Below are positions 43,368 through 51,510 of a DNA stretch of 64,000 nucleotides, in pieces. Positions within the stretch are counted from its first letter, which is position 1. Every line of letters begins with the position of its first letter. The DNA lies in assembly GCF_030381805.1 (NCBI RefSeq), contig NZ_JAUDRH010000005.1, forward strand, positions 248,001 through 312,000. Direction: 5' to 3'. Origin of the DNA: Chlorogloeopsis sp. ULAP01 (GTDB taxonomy: Bacteria > Cyanobacteriota > Cyanobacteriia > Cyanobacteriales > Nostocaceae). A model generated the notes under the pieces. That model made no database searches, had not been told where the DNA came from, and saw only the letters and a program-made list of their open reading frames with translations. The position numbers were made by a program, and so were the translations under genes.

Positions 43368-43652
43368 GAGAGGACAAGGAGCAGGGGAGACAAGGGGACA
43401 AGGAGAGAAGAGGTAAATCTGCCTCTTTGCAGTCGCCACCCTTATGGGAAGCCCTCCGGGTACTCTAACGAGAACCCGCTTCGCGTGTACGCAGTCGCTA
43501 CCAACGGATACGCCGCTAGCTAACGCAACGCCTGACGGCGAACGCGCCTACAAGTCGGCAGAGCCGCAAGGGCGCGCTGCTCGCCGCTGCGCGTCTACAA
43601 CGGAGGGGAACCTCCGCACGACGCTGCTCTCCGCCTCCTGCCTCCTGCCTTC
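43368..43652. repeat. 285-bp GC-rich modular repeat array
   Basis: Very GC-rich compared with neighbours: a GGGAGACAAGGGGACAAGGA part, then modules such as CGAGAACCCGCTTCGCGTGT, ACGCAGTCGCTACCAACGGA and CTCGCCGCTGCGCGTCTACA. These words recur near 42500, 47790, 54800 and 58330. It separates the permease from the convergent glmM. No real gene: the one long frame is of repeat composition only. Confidence 0.75.
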
Positions 43653-45119
43653 TCAAGCTGCTAGATATTGCTGAACTTTTAACACAAGTTCATTTGTCCA
43701 ATAATTAACAAGTTCCGCTGCTTCTGCTTCTACCATGACTCGGATGACTGGTTCTGTGCCTGATGCACGAACTAGTATCCTGCCTGTATTACCCATTCCT
43801 GCCTCAGCACAAGCGATCGCTTCTTGTAGAGGTTGGCATTCTTTCCATCCTAGACGTTTGCTGCGGTCTTCTACACGCACGTTCCGCAACAGTTGAGGAT
43901 ATGTTAGAAAGCTCTGATCAACCATTTCTGTGAGAGGAACACCAGCTTGCTGTACTAAAGTTGCTAAATGTAAAGCTGTCAGTAGACCATCTCCAGTGAT
44001 ACCATAATGGCGACACAGAATATGACCAGATTGTTCTCCACCTAACATTCCTCCAGAGGAATGCATTTCTGCTTGGACATATTGATCGCCCACTGCTGTA
44101 CGAATTAGCTTACCACCAATTTTTTCCCACGCTCTTTCAAAGCCTAAGTTAGCCATGACTGTGGAAACAATGAGATTATTTGGTAGTTCTTGTTTTTGTT
44201 GTAGGTAGCGTCCCCACAGGTAAAGGATGTAATCACCATTTACTTGTCTGCCGCTATGATCTACTGCCAAAACGCGATCAGCATCACCATCAAAGGCAAA
44301 ACCTAAGTGGGCATTGTGTTCGCTAACTGCTGCTTGCACAATATCTAAGTGAGTAGAACCGCAGTTAACATTAATGCGATCGCCATCCGCTTGATTATGC
44401 AAGCAAATAACTTCTGCCCCTAACGACTCAAATACTGATGGTGCTAACCCAACAGCTGCCCCCCACGCCAAATCTAGAACAATCTTCATCCCTTGAAGAT
44501 TGACAGCGTGTAAAGGATGTTTTAGGGCTTCAGCATAACGTTCTACCAACTCTGGGCGGGAGTAATGCCTACCACAATTGCGATTAATACTAGGCGATGC
44601 TGTACCCCGCAATCCTGCTTCAATTTCTGCCTGTAATACTTGCGATAACTTCAAACCATCAGCACCAAAAATCTTAATGCCGTTATCTTCCGGTGGGTTG
44701 TGGCTGGCAGAAATCATCACTCCGCCGATCGCATCACTAACACTAGTAAGATAGGCAACACAAGGAGTAGGGCATAAACCTAAATACCAAACTTCTAACC
44801 CTGCTGCTGTTAAGCCTGCACTTAAGGCCATTGCCAGCATATCACTAGAATTTCTCGAATCCTGTCCAACAATGATCGGGCCGATCTGGGAAGCATTAGA
44901 TTGCAATACAACCCCCGCCCAAAAACCAACTTGCAATGCTAGAGGTGCACTTAGTAATTCTCCAACTCGTCCGCGAATACCGTCTGTGCCAAACAAGGGA
45001 GTTGTTGGTAGCGAGATATTATTTAGTGCTAAATTGCTTGCGATCGCTTGCTGCAATCCATCTGGCTCAGAAGCAGAATTTCCACCAAAGCCTTGAGGCC
45101 GAGTTATAGATGAGACCAT
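43653..45119 (-). CDS. glmM: Phosphoglucosamine mutase
   Basis: Interconverts glucosamine-6-phosphate and glucosamine-1-phosphate for UDP-N-acetylglucosamine. The 488-aa protein has FGTDGIRGRVGE near residue 43, the active-site phosphoserine loop GGVMISASHNPPEDNGIKIF (the second serine), the metal loop FAFDGDADRVLAVD and the phosphate-binding end RASGTEPVIRVMVEAE. The first 40 residues (MVSSITRPQGFGGNSASEPD) are a non-conserved extension. Its last bases end in the GC-rich repeat at 43368-43652. Provides substrate for MurA at 54999. Confidence 0.95.
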   Translation of the reverse strand: MVSSITRPQGFGGNSASEPDGLQQAIASNLALNNISLPTTPLFGTDGIRGRVGELLSAPLALQVGFWAGVVLQSNASQIGPIIVGQDSRNSSDMLAMALSAGLTAAGLEVWYLGLCPTPCVAYLTSVSDAIGGVMISASHNPPEDNGIKIFGADGLKLSQVLQAEIEAGLRGTASPSINRNCGRHYSRPELVERYAEALKHPLHAVNLQGMKIVLDLAWGAAVGLAPSVFESLGAEVICLHNQADGDRINVNCGSTHLDIVQAAVSEHNAHLGFAFDGDADRVLAVDHSGRQVNGDYILYLWGRYLQQKQELPNNLIVSTVMANLGFERAWEKIGGKLIRTAVGDQYVQAEMHSSGGMLGGEQSGHILCRHYGITGDGLLTALHLATLVQQAGVPLTEMVDQSFLTYPQLLRNVRVEDRSKRLGWKECQPLQEAIACAEAGMGNTGRILVRASGTEPVIRVMVEAEAAELVNYWTNELVLKVQQYLAA

Positions 45120-45648
45120 ACGTTAAAACACTCCACACAGACACACAGGAGGATAACACTTTAAAACTTATTCAACAATTCTCTATGGGTAGGTTTTATC
45201 ACGATAGTCCTATTAGTTTTTCTTCGCCTAAAATTGATTTAAGTAAAGCTTTTTTAAGAGATAGTGCTTAAATAGGGACTGGGGACTGGTGATTAGGTAC
45301 TGGGTACTGGGAATTTTAGATTTCTCGTTACTAGGTTGAACCTGGTAACGACGGTTTGTGGGCTGCCGCCTCCAGGCATATCCTCTCCTTGTCCCCTTTA
45401 CCCAATACCCAGTACCCAATCCCCGATGTAAATTAAATTTAGCCAGTCATAACAAAACTTTAAGTTGTGCAAATATGGCTCTGTATAAGTGATTGAGTTA
45501 CGTTTGCCAATCCTACAAAACTTAGTAGCTTAAAAATATTTAATAAAATTTCTCATCAAATAGCTCTACTGTAACGTTTTAGTGGCTTTTGTAGCCGTTA
45601 ATAAATCGATACTCCGGCAGTTGACTTTTTAAAGTTGAGAAATTTAGC
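45120..45648. other. 529-bp spacer with repeats upstream of ho1
   Basis: Contains GGGACTGGGGACTGG/TACTGGGTACTGG repeats (about 45272-45312), a 25-bp palindrome (45326-45350), C-rich words (45385-45425), and then an AT-rich region (45430-45648) that should carry the ho1 promoter. A partial frame on the minus strand (45419-45228) is repeat-derived. Confidence 0.55.
45326..45350. repeat. 25-bp near-perfect palindrome
   Basis: CGTTAC T AGGTT, central G, AACCT G GTAACG. A cruciform-forming type common in these spacers. Confidence 0.65.
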
Positions 45649-46362
45649 ATGAGCAGCAATCTAGCTACCAAATTGCGTGTAGGCACTAAAAAAGCCCACA
45701 CGATGGCAGAAAACGTTGGTTTTGTCAAGTGCTTTTTAAAAGGAGTAGTAGAGAAAAACTCCTACCGCAAGCTCGTTGCCAACCTCTACTTTGTGTATTC
45801 CGTTATGGAAGAGGAGATGGAAAAGCACAAAAATCATCCTCTAGTTTCTAAAATAAATTTTCGAGAACTATACAGACAGCGCAGTTTAGAAAAAGACCTT
45901 AGCTATTATTACGGTGGCAACTGGCGGGAACAAATTCAATTATCGCCTGCTGGGGAAGCATACGTACAGCGTATTCGGGAAGTTTCTGAAAAAGAACCAG
46001 AATTATTAATTGCTCATTCTTACACCCGCTACCTTGGGGACTTGTCTGGTGGACAAATTCTCAAAGGCATTGCCCAAACTGCAATGAACCTAAGTGGGGA
46101 TGGAACAGCTTTCTATGAATTTGAAGACATTTCTGACGAAAAAGCATTCAAAAACAAATATCGTCAAGCTTTAGATGAACTGCCAATCGATGATGCTACA
46201 GCCGATCGCATTGTCGATGAAGCTAATGCCGCCTTTGGCATGAATATGAAAATGTTCCAGGAATTAGAAGGCAATTTGATTAAGGCGATCGGACAAATGC
46301 TGTTCAACACCCTGACTCGCCGTCGTACACGTGGCAGCACCGAACTGGCTACTGCCGAGTAA
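45649..46362 (+). CDS. ho1: Heme oxygenase 1
   Basis: Opens haem to biliverdin IX-alpha using reduced ferredoxin; the product feeds phycocyanobilin for phycobilisomes and phytochromes. The 237-aa protein shows the proximal histidine His17 in GTKKAHTMAENVGFV, then the distal-helix motif YLGDLSGGQILKGIAQ and the family length. The C-terminus (RRRTRGSTELATAE) is polar and variable. The ATG at 45649 gives the standard start MSSNLATKLRVGTKKAH. A G-A-G-A element precedes the start. Monocistronic here. Confidence 0.96.
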   Translation: MSSNLATKLRVGTKKAHTMAENVGFVKCFLKGVVEKNSYRKLVANLYFVYSVMEEEMEKHKNHPLVSKINFRELYRQRSLEKDLSYYYGGNWREQIQLSPAGEAYVQRIREVSEKEPELLIAHSYTRYLGDLSGGQILKGIAQTAMNLSGDGTAFYEFEDISDEKAFKNKYRQALDELPIDDATADRIVDEANAAFGMNMKMFQELEGNLIKAIGQMLFNTLTRRRTRGSTELATAE

Positions 46363-46686
46363 ACCACAAAATAATATCAGCCAATATTTTCTAAAGTGTA
46401 GGGGCAGCGCCCCTGGGATTGTCCTCATCACACAGGGCTTTCTTAGGGAAGTTGCCCCTACAGTCTTATACGATTTTGGATTTTGGATTAGAAATTTCCT
46501 TCTGTGTTGGGTTCTCGTGAATCCATCTGCCCTTAATCATTTTTTAAATTGGTATCACACGTTTATACCCAGCCTTTACTAATCACCTTTATTTTGTGCG
46601 TAAGTGCTGATTCCCAATCTACCCACTATGGGGCAAAATGCAAAAAGGCTCAATTCATGGCTTTTGTGTAAAATTTTAATTAAACA
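46363..46686. other. 324-bp spacer upstream of the CobW-like gene, with repeats
   Basis: A stem-loop with GGGGCAGCGCCCC (46401-46413) and a distant partner GTTGCCCCTACA (46451-46462) is followed by a repeat (46469-46557) that recurs inverted at 49107-49205, then by 110 bases before the ATG. No metal-response box is evident. Confidence 0.5.
46469..46557 (+). repeat. About 90-bp repeat, copy 1 of an inverted pair
   Basis: Contains TTTTGGATTAGAAATTTCCT, CTGTGTTGGGTTCTCGTGAA and TCATTTTTTAAATTGGTAT. The complement of 49107-49205 matches it with only scattered differences, so the two form inverted copies around cobW and its downstream genes. Confidence 0.75.
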
Positions 46687-47727
46687 ATGGCTGCAAAAAT
46701 TCCTGTCACCGTTATTACCGGGTTTTTAGGTAGTGGTAAAACTACTCTCATTCGACACCTACTCCAAAACAATCAAGGACGCCGTATTGCTGTTATAGTT
46801 AATGAATTTGGCGAACTTGGCATAGATGGAGAATTGTTGAAATCGTGTCAAATTTGCCCAGAAGACGGTAATGGCACAGATAATATTTTTGAATTAACTA
46901 ACGGCTGCTTGTGCTGTACTGTACAGGAAGAATTTTTACCGACAATGCAACAGTTACTCAAGCGGCGAGATAGTATTGATTGCATTTTAATAGAAACCTC
47001 TGGTTTAGCCTTGCCAAAACCACTAGTAACGGCTTTTCGCTGGCCAGAAATTCGTTCTGGTGCTACGGTTGATGCTGTAATTACAGTGGTAGATTGTGCG
47101 GCAGTAGCAGCAGGAACATTTGCTGACGATCCGGAAGCGGTAGAGGCACAAAGGCAAGCAGATGATAGTTTAGAACACGAAACCCCTCTACAAGAACTGT
47201 TTGCAGATCAACTTGCCTGTGCAGATTTAGTAATTTTAAATAAAACTGATTTGGTTGATGAACAAACAAAAGCAAAAGTTGAGGAGTTAGTTAAACAAGA
47301 ACTGCCCAGGGTTGTAAAGATTGTAAACAGTTGTGAAGGTCAACTAGATCCATCCATATTGTTAGGATTCCAAGCCGCAGTTGAAGACAATTTAGATACC
47401 CGTCCTAGTCATCATGATACTGAAGAAGAACATGATCACGATGAAGAAATCATATCAACTCACCTAATTTTAGATCGCGACTTTGACCCCCAAAAGCTGC
47501 AACAACAGTTACAAGTACTAGTAAAACAACAAGAAATTTACCGAATTAAAGGCTTTGTTGCTGTACATAACAAACCTATGCGTCTAGTAATGCAAGGGGT
47601 GGGGAATCGCTTTGAACAATTCTACGATCGCCCTTGGCAACCTCAAGAGTTACGGCAAACCCGTTTAGTTTTTATTGGTCGAGAACTAAATTCGTCTGAG
47701 ATTGAATCGCAGCTTGTGACATTATAA
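46687..47727 (+). CDS. cobW: CobW/COG0523 family metal-binding GTPase
   Basis: A 346-aa G3E GTPase. Walker A GFLGSGKT (residues 12-19), the metal-binding CxCC motif in TNGCLCCTVQEEF, ETSGLALPKP, the NKTD guanine motif in LVILNKTDLVDE, a His/Asp/Glu-rich linker (SHHDTEEEHDHDEE) and a C-terminal CobW_C domain (FVAVHNKPMRLVMQGVG and FIGRELN). The family includes zinc chaperones (ZNG1-type) and the CobW protein of B12 synthesis; the CxCC and His linker favour a metal-chaperone role, but no zinc-regulated site is visible upstream. No linked cobalamin genes. Confidence 0.9.
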   Translation: MAAKIPVTVITGFLGSGKTTLIRHLLQNNQGRRIAVIVNEFGELGIDGELLKSCQICPEDGNGTDNIFELTNGCLCCTVQEEFLPTMQQLLKRRDSIDCILIETSGLALPKPLVTAFRWPEIRSGATVDAVITVVDCAAVAAGTFADDPEAVEAQRQADDSLEHETPLQELFADQLACADLVILNKTDLVDEQTKAKVEELVKQELPRVVKIVNSCEGQLDPSILLGFQAAVEDNLDTRPSHHDTEEEHDHDEEIISTHLILDRDFDPQKLQQQLQVLVKQQEIYRIKGFVAVHNKPMRLVMQGVGNRFEQFYDRPWQPQELRQTRLVFIGRELNSSEIESQLVTL

Positions 47728-47754
47728 GCTATTTAGTCATTGGTTAGTAGTTAG

Positions 47755-47848
47755 TAGGGGAGGCAGCACGCCCTTGGAACCAGTGCGCCTTTGCGGATTA
47801 AGCACGTGTAGCACCTGGCGTCGGGTTCCCCCGGTTGTAACGACTGCC
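47755..47848 (+). repeat. GC-rich modular repeat next to copy C
   Basis: GGGGAGGCAGCACGCCCTTG, CCAGTGCGCCTTTGCGG and GTAGCACCTGGCGTCGGGTT. The second half is the inverse of 42469-42545. With the element at 47849 it makes the inverted partner of 42403-42545. Confidence 0.75.
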
Positions 47849-47914
47849 GTGCGGGTTTTGTTGATAATCTTGTCGTTCAAACTGATAATTTATCTTCTAA
47901 ACCCTCCCATACAG
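47849..47914 (+). repeat. 66-bp dispersed element, copy C
   Basis: GTGCGGGTTTTGTTGATAAT ... TTTATCTTCTAAACCCTCCC, then ATACAG. Same orientation and length as copy A. Confidence 0.8.
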
Positions 47915-48006
47915 TGGTTAGTAGCTGATTGTTTTCCTCTGCTCCCCTGCTCCCTATCTCCTTATTCCCGCGTCTCCCACTCCCCTGTCCCTTGTCTCCA
48001 TTTTCT

Positions 48007-48492
48007 ATGAATATCACTCAACTGTTCAACATTGCCAATATTTTCGTTTTACCCTTTTGGGCATTGATGATTTTCTTGCCTAAATGGAAAGTTACCAAAC
48101 AGGTAATGGAATCCTATATTCCTTTTGTGCCTTTAGCAGCAGCATATTTGTATTTGTTCATTATTAGTGTTACTCCAGAAAATGCCCAAGCTCTATCAAA
48201 TCCTCAACTGGCAGACATTGCTAAATTTTTTGCCGATGAGAAAGCTGCGGCTACAGGTTGGATTCATTTCCTAGTAATGGATTTGTTTGTCGGGCGCTAC
48301 ATTTATTTGCAAGGACAAAAAACAGGAGTTTTTACAATTCACTCATTAGTACTATGTTTATTTGCTGGCCCTTTAGGATTACTCTCTCACATCTTTACTT
48401 ACTGGATTGCTAAGAAACTTTTCCTGAGTTCTAAAAGTGAAATAGAGGAAGGTGAACCAAAAACAGTGTCGTCTACATTAGATGCAGGTTAA
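48007..48492 (+). CDS. ABA4-like (DUF4281) membrane protein
   Basis: A 161-aa protein with four hydrophobic helices: LFNIANIFVLPFWALMIFLP, SYIPFVPLAAAYLYLFIISV, GWIHFLVMDLFVGRYIYLQG and VLCLFAGPLGLLSHIFTYWI. This pattern, including HFLVMDLFVGR and GPLGLLSH, is that of ABA4 of plants, required for neoxanthin synthesis, and its bacterial DUF4281 relatives, some of which were later linked to carotenoid metabolism. In cyanobacteria the exact role is not settled. The open frame extends upstream into repeat sequence, so I start at the ATG at 48007. Same strand as cobW, 280 bp away. C-terminal tail is acidic. Confidence 0.88.
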   Translation: MNITQLFNIANIFVLPFWALMIFLPKWKVTKQVMESYIPFVPLAAAYLYLFIISVTPENAQALSNPQLADIAKFFADEKAAATGWIHFLVMDLFVGRYIYLQGQKTGVFTIHSLVLCLFAGPLGLLSHIFTYWIAKKLFLSSKSEIEEGEPKTVSSTLDAG

Positions 48493-48574
48493 CTTTAAGT
48501 GTGGGTGCTTTTTTAATCAACCCTAAGTCATTAATCCTACAGAATAACTATTTCAATTTCTCGACTTACATACT

Positions 48575-48898
48575 ATGCATCAACCAACTAAAGAAGAGTT
48601 ATTGCAGGCAATGAAACTTATGGTTGGCTCAAGAAATTGGGCAGGATATTTACATTTTAGAAGGTTGTTAAAGTTACACTATCCTATTGGTTTTAACGGT
48701 GAATTACGGCAAATGTTTTGCTCGCTATCCGATGACGATAAACTCGCATATTGTAACTATTTTAACGATCCTCCAGAGTCGATGGACAAGCAGCAAAAAA
48801 AACTGAAGAAGAAAGCTAAGGCAGCAGAACTAAAAGAGAGACAGACAGGGATATACCAACCTAAATTAGCTACTTCACCTAAAAAGCAATCAAATTAA
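48575..48898 (+). CDS. Conserved hypothetical protein
   Basis: A 107-aa soluble protein beginning MHQPTKEELLQAMKLMVGSR, with an aromatic-rich segment (NWAGYLHFRRLLKLHYPIGF), an acidic segment (FCSLSDDDKLAYCNYFNDPP) and a strongly basic, lysine-rich helical tail (KQQKKLKKKAKAAELKERQT). No domain recognised. The basic tail could bind nucleic acid, but this is speculation. It is 82 bp from the ABA4-like gene and ends 150 bases before a terminator-like hairpin at 49052. Confidence 0.65.
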   Translation: MHQPTKEELLQAMKLMVGSRNWAGYLHFRRLLKLHYPIGFNGELRQMFCSLSDDDKLAYCNYFNDPPESMDKQQKKLKKKAKAAELKERQTGIYQPKLATSPKKQSN

Positions 48899-49051
48899 GA
48901 AATTTTATTGACATTCTCCTCACAAATCATCTTTCTTTTTACTAAGAGTATGTCAATTTTTATTTTTCTACTTAATCTTATCATTCAAGAACATGAACTT
49001 GTTTTTTTAATAAAGTAGAAAACTCAATTAAACGTAAAACGCGTTCCGCAA

Positions 49052-49089
49052 AATCCCCACTTGTCAAAAAGTCGGGGATTTGTATTTTT
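49052..49089 (+). terminator. Hairpin terminator
   Basis: Stem AATCCCC(AC) / (GTC)GGGGATT with a 12-nt loop, followed by TGTATTTTTAG. It probably ends transcription of the genes upstream (ABA4-like and the hypothetical). Confidence 0.65.
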
Positions 49090-49106
49090 AGTTTATTTAC
49101 ATTAAC

Positions 49107-49205
49107 TTATACCAATTTAAAAAATTATTAAGGGCAAATGGATTCACGAGAACCCAACACAGAAGGTAATTTCTAATCCAAAATCTAATCTAAAATTCAA
49201 AGTGG
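49107..49205 (-). repeat. About 90-bp repeat, copy 2 of an inverted pair
   Basis: The reverse complement reads TTTTGGATTAGAAATTACCT, CTGTGTTGGGTTCTCGTGAA and AATTTTTTAAATTGGTAT. Near-identical to 46469-46557 in inverse orientation. Confidence 0.75.
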
Positions 49206-49411
49206 TATTACTTGTTTAAAATTTGACAACAATAAATGTATCATGAGGTAATTATTTGCAAATATTTGTTTACTTTCTCACAACTTACTCAAGTTTTATT
49301 CTTAATCTCAAATAAAGAAGTAAATTGGATTGAGTGTTACACTGATAAAGTTTGCAGTCGCAATATTGTCATCAAATATCAATTCCCAAAAATTGTCAGG
49401 AGGGCAGATTT

Positions 49412-50653
49412 ATGCCATCCATTAATTTATTGGCTATTTTCAATCCCTCGAATTATTGGCGAGGGGGTGATGTGACTCTACCCTGGCAAGCGATCGCCCA
49501 AAAATTTCAAATTCTACCAAAAGAGTTAGTATTAAGTGACTTGCGTGACCTTTCCCACACACCCTTAAAAGCCCAAGTTGATCACATTGATCCCGATGAT
49601 CCCAGCCACGATGTTCTAGTTTTCTGTCTATCTAAGCCGATACCACCCGGTTCAGAAAATGAAGCTTTTGCCTCAACCTTCGTCAGATTAGATCGAGGTG
49701 AGCCTATGCCTCCAGAACTAGGCGAGCCATCGACAGAAGTCGTCTATGGTTCTACAGGAGAAGCACGTGGAGTCAGACTGGTAAATAACCGCCTGATTGT
49801 TTGGTTTAATTTAATACCCGCACCAGAGGACAATGAACGAAACTGGTTTAGTGGTTCAGCAACAAGCATACAGCTTGACCACCAAGAAATTCTCGATCCA
49901 TTTCCAGCAGCAAGAGGTGAGTGGTTAGGACAAGATCCAGAAAAGCGTTGTATGCAGGTAGCTGAAATCCTGCTACCTGGGCCTCCCCATCCTAAATCAC
50001 CTTACTATGAAGTTTGCCTGTTTAATCATTCCTATCGACTTATATCGCAATCCAGTGGCTCTGTGAGAGCTAGCATTACTATTGCCTCCGAACCCTTTGA
50101 TTATATTGGTGCAGATCCCATTACAGGTAAGAATCGTCATTTAGTATGCGAACTTTACCGGACGATTAGCCTTTATGCCGGGGCAGATTATCTGATAGAA
50201 GAACTCTTCATCAAAGGCAAGCCAAAGGAGACAGAAGACAAAATTGCAGATGAGCCAGAAATAGTCAATCTTAATTTTGCGGTTCGGTACTTTGCTCATA
50301 TGAACATGGGTTCTACTGAAGACGTTGAACCTATATTTCCTGTGCCTGATTGGTTTGCTGTTGGTTCCACCGCACCTCCCTATCCAGCTTATGGCTTGGC
50401 GACAAATGTACATATAGATGCTGTCACACATCCATACGAGGGAAATAGAAGCCATTTTTGCTGGCAATTATTACCAGGTAAATATATCAGATGTCTGCAC
50501 CTATTTATGCGCGGTCAAAGGTTAGGATTTGATGCACAGGTAGGGCATATCTGGTACGAACTGATTTACAAGCCTCTCAAGGCAGAGATTTATCAAAGAG
50601 CTAATTTTGCCAAAGCAGTCACAAAATCTCGCTTTGCCAGTGCGTTAAGGTAG
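49412..50653 (+). CDS. Uncharacterised 413-aa protein
   Basis: I do not recognise a family. The protein is soluble, without signal peptide or helices. It begins MPSINLLAIFNPSNYWRGGD, then VTLPWQAIAQKFQILPKELV. A central part is beta-rich (GVRLVNNRLIVWFNLIPAPE; FDYIGADPITGKNRHLVCEL), and the C-terminal part has conserved-looking aromatic, His and Cys residues (HPYEGNRSHFCWQLLPGKYI, RCLHLFMRGQRLGFDAQVGH). GTCAGGAGGG lies just before the ATG at 49412, which fixes the start. It is 6 bp ahead of a 62-aa gene and precedes a monooxygenase-like gene; the three are probably one unit. The pattern suggests a beta-sandwich or carbohydrate-like fold, an inference only. Confidence 0.7.
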   Translation: MPSINLLAIFNPSNYWRGGDVTLPWQAIAQKFQILPKELVLSDLRDLSHTPLKAQVDHIDPDDPSHDVLVFCLSKPIPPGSENEAFASTFVRLDRGEPMPPELGEPSTEVVYGSTGEARGVRLVNNRLIVWFNLIPAPEDNERNWFSGSATSIQLDHQEILDPFPAARGEWLGQDPEKRCMQVAEILLPGPPHPKSPYYEVCLFNHSYRLISQSSGSVRASITIASEPFDYIGADPITGKNRHLVCELYRTISLYAGADYLIEELFIKGKPKETEDKIADEPEIVNLNFAVRYFAHMNMGSTEDVEPIFPVPDWFAVGSTAPPYPAYGLATNVHIDAVTHPYEGNRSHFCWQLLPGKYIRCLHLFMRGQRLGFDAQVGHIWYELIYKPLKAEIYQRANFAKAVTKSRFASALR

Positions 50654-50659
50654 TTATAA

Positions 50660-50848
50660 ATGGATGCAAAAACAACTGAAATTAAACAAATAGCCGCGCA
50701 GTTACTAGCTGGAATGCTTGCCAATCCTCATATTTACTCTCAAACTTCAGATGATATGGGTAAAGGAGTGCAAGAGCAAGATTTGATTGTGCTGGCAATT
50801 GAAATAGCTGAACAATTGATTGAAAAGGTTGAAAACAGAAGTCTTTAA
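50660..50848 (+). CDS. Small conserved protein (62 aa)
   Basis: A 62-aa helical protein: MDAKTTEIKQIAAQLLAGML, ANPHIYSQTSDDMGKGVQE, then QDLIVLAIEIAEQLIEKVEN. It starts 6 bp after the previous stop and looks co-translated. No named domain. Its length and amphipathic helices are like small partner proteins. Confidence 0.7.
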   Translation: MDAKTTEIKQIAAQLLAGMLANPHIYSQTSDDMGKGVQEQDLIVLAIEIAEQLIEKVENRSL

Positions 50849-51001
50849 TTGGAGGATACTTCGGTAATTAAAAATTAAAAATTAAAAACAGCAAAGTAGA
50901 TTTAAGCAACATTTACACTGCAACTAAAGTGCAAATTTAAAACAACTTAAATTTCGAGAATCACCAGAGTCTATCAATCACCCTTTGTCAAGGAGAAAAA
51001 A

Positions 51002-51343
51002 ATGTCAGATTTCCACGATTGTCTCAAACATCAATATGCTTATGTTGCTGTAGGAGAATTTAAACCAGGTAAATTTGAAGAAGCTAAACAACTTTTTGAA
51101 CAAGCTGTTTCAATGTATACCACAGGTTTCCAAAAAGCATACTTGCTGCAAGAACCAGGAACTGATAAAGGTATCGCTGTAATTTTTTGGGAAAACATGG
51201 GTGATATGGAAGCAAATCACAGCGAAGCTTATCAAAAAATATTAAACAAGATGAGTTCTTTATTTGCTAAGGCTCCCACTACTTCTTTCAATGAACTTGT
51301 CTGTGAAATTCACCCAGGAAATGTTCAACGAATTTCAGCCTAA
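51002..51343 (+). CDS. Antibiotic-biosynthesis-monooxygenase-like (ABM) domain protein
   Basis: A 113-aa protein of the dimeric alpha/beta barrel type: YAYVAVGEFKPGKFEEAKQL, FEQAVSMYTTGFQKAYLLQE, then GIAVIFWENMGDMEANHSEA and a short end SFNELVCEIHP. ABM-domain proteins bind or oxidise small aromatic molecules or haem, and many lack a known substrate. AAGGAGAAA lies just ahead of the ATG at 51002. It is 153 bp downstream of the 62-aa gene on the same strand. Confidence 0.8.
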   Translation: MSDFHDCLKHQYAYVAVGEFKPGKFEEAKQLFEQAVSMYTTGFQKAYLLQEPGTDKGIAVIFWENMGDMEANHSEAYQKILNKMSSLFAKAPTTSFNELVCEIHPGNVQRISA

Positions 51344-51510
51344 AAACAAATAAATTATTTTTGTATGGTTATTTTGAGCGATCGCACTAGTTATCTAATC
51401 TTCATAAATAGGCGATCGCTCTTTCTTAGTACCAAAATTAAAAAATTAAATCTGTCACTGGTTAGCAAAATTGTTGATTAGAAATTTTCACAGCTATATA
51501 TAATTTTATG

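Larger units (their letters stand above)
48899..49411. other. 513-bp spacer with terminator-like hairpin and inverted repeat
   Basis: Contains the hairpin at 49052-49089, then the repeat at 49107-49205 that is an inverted copy of 46469-46557, then AT-rich DNA up to a good ribosome-binding site (CAGGAGGG, 49397-49404) of the next gene. The frame open upstream of that site has no protein features. Confidence 0.5.

Noticed and set aside
43444..43674. A 76-codon frame in the GC-rich repeat next to glmM
   Set aside because: Its residues are those of GC-rich repeat modules (RAARRCASTTEGN) and it has no start signal; GC content alone explains the open frame.
46363..46686. Cobalamin riboswitch or zinc-regulator site upstream of the CobW-like gene
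   Set aside because: I found neither the conserved B12 box nor a TGATAAT-type palindrome; the spacer is mostly repeat.
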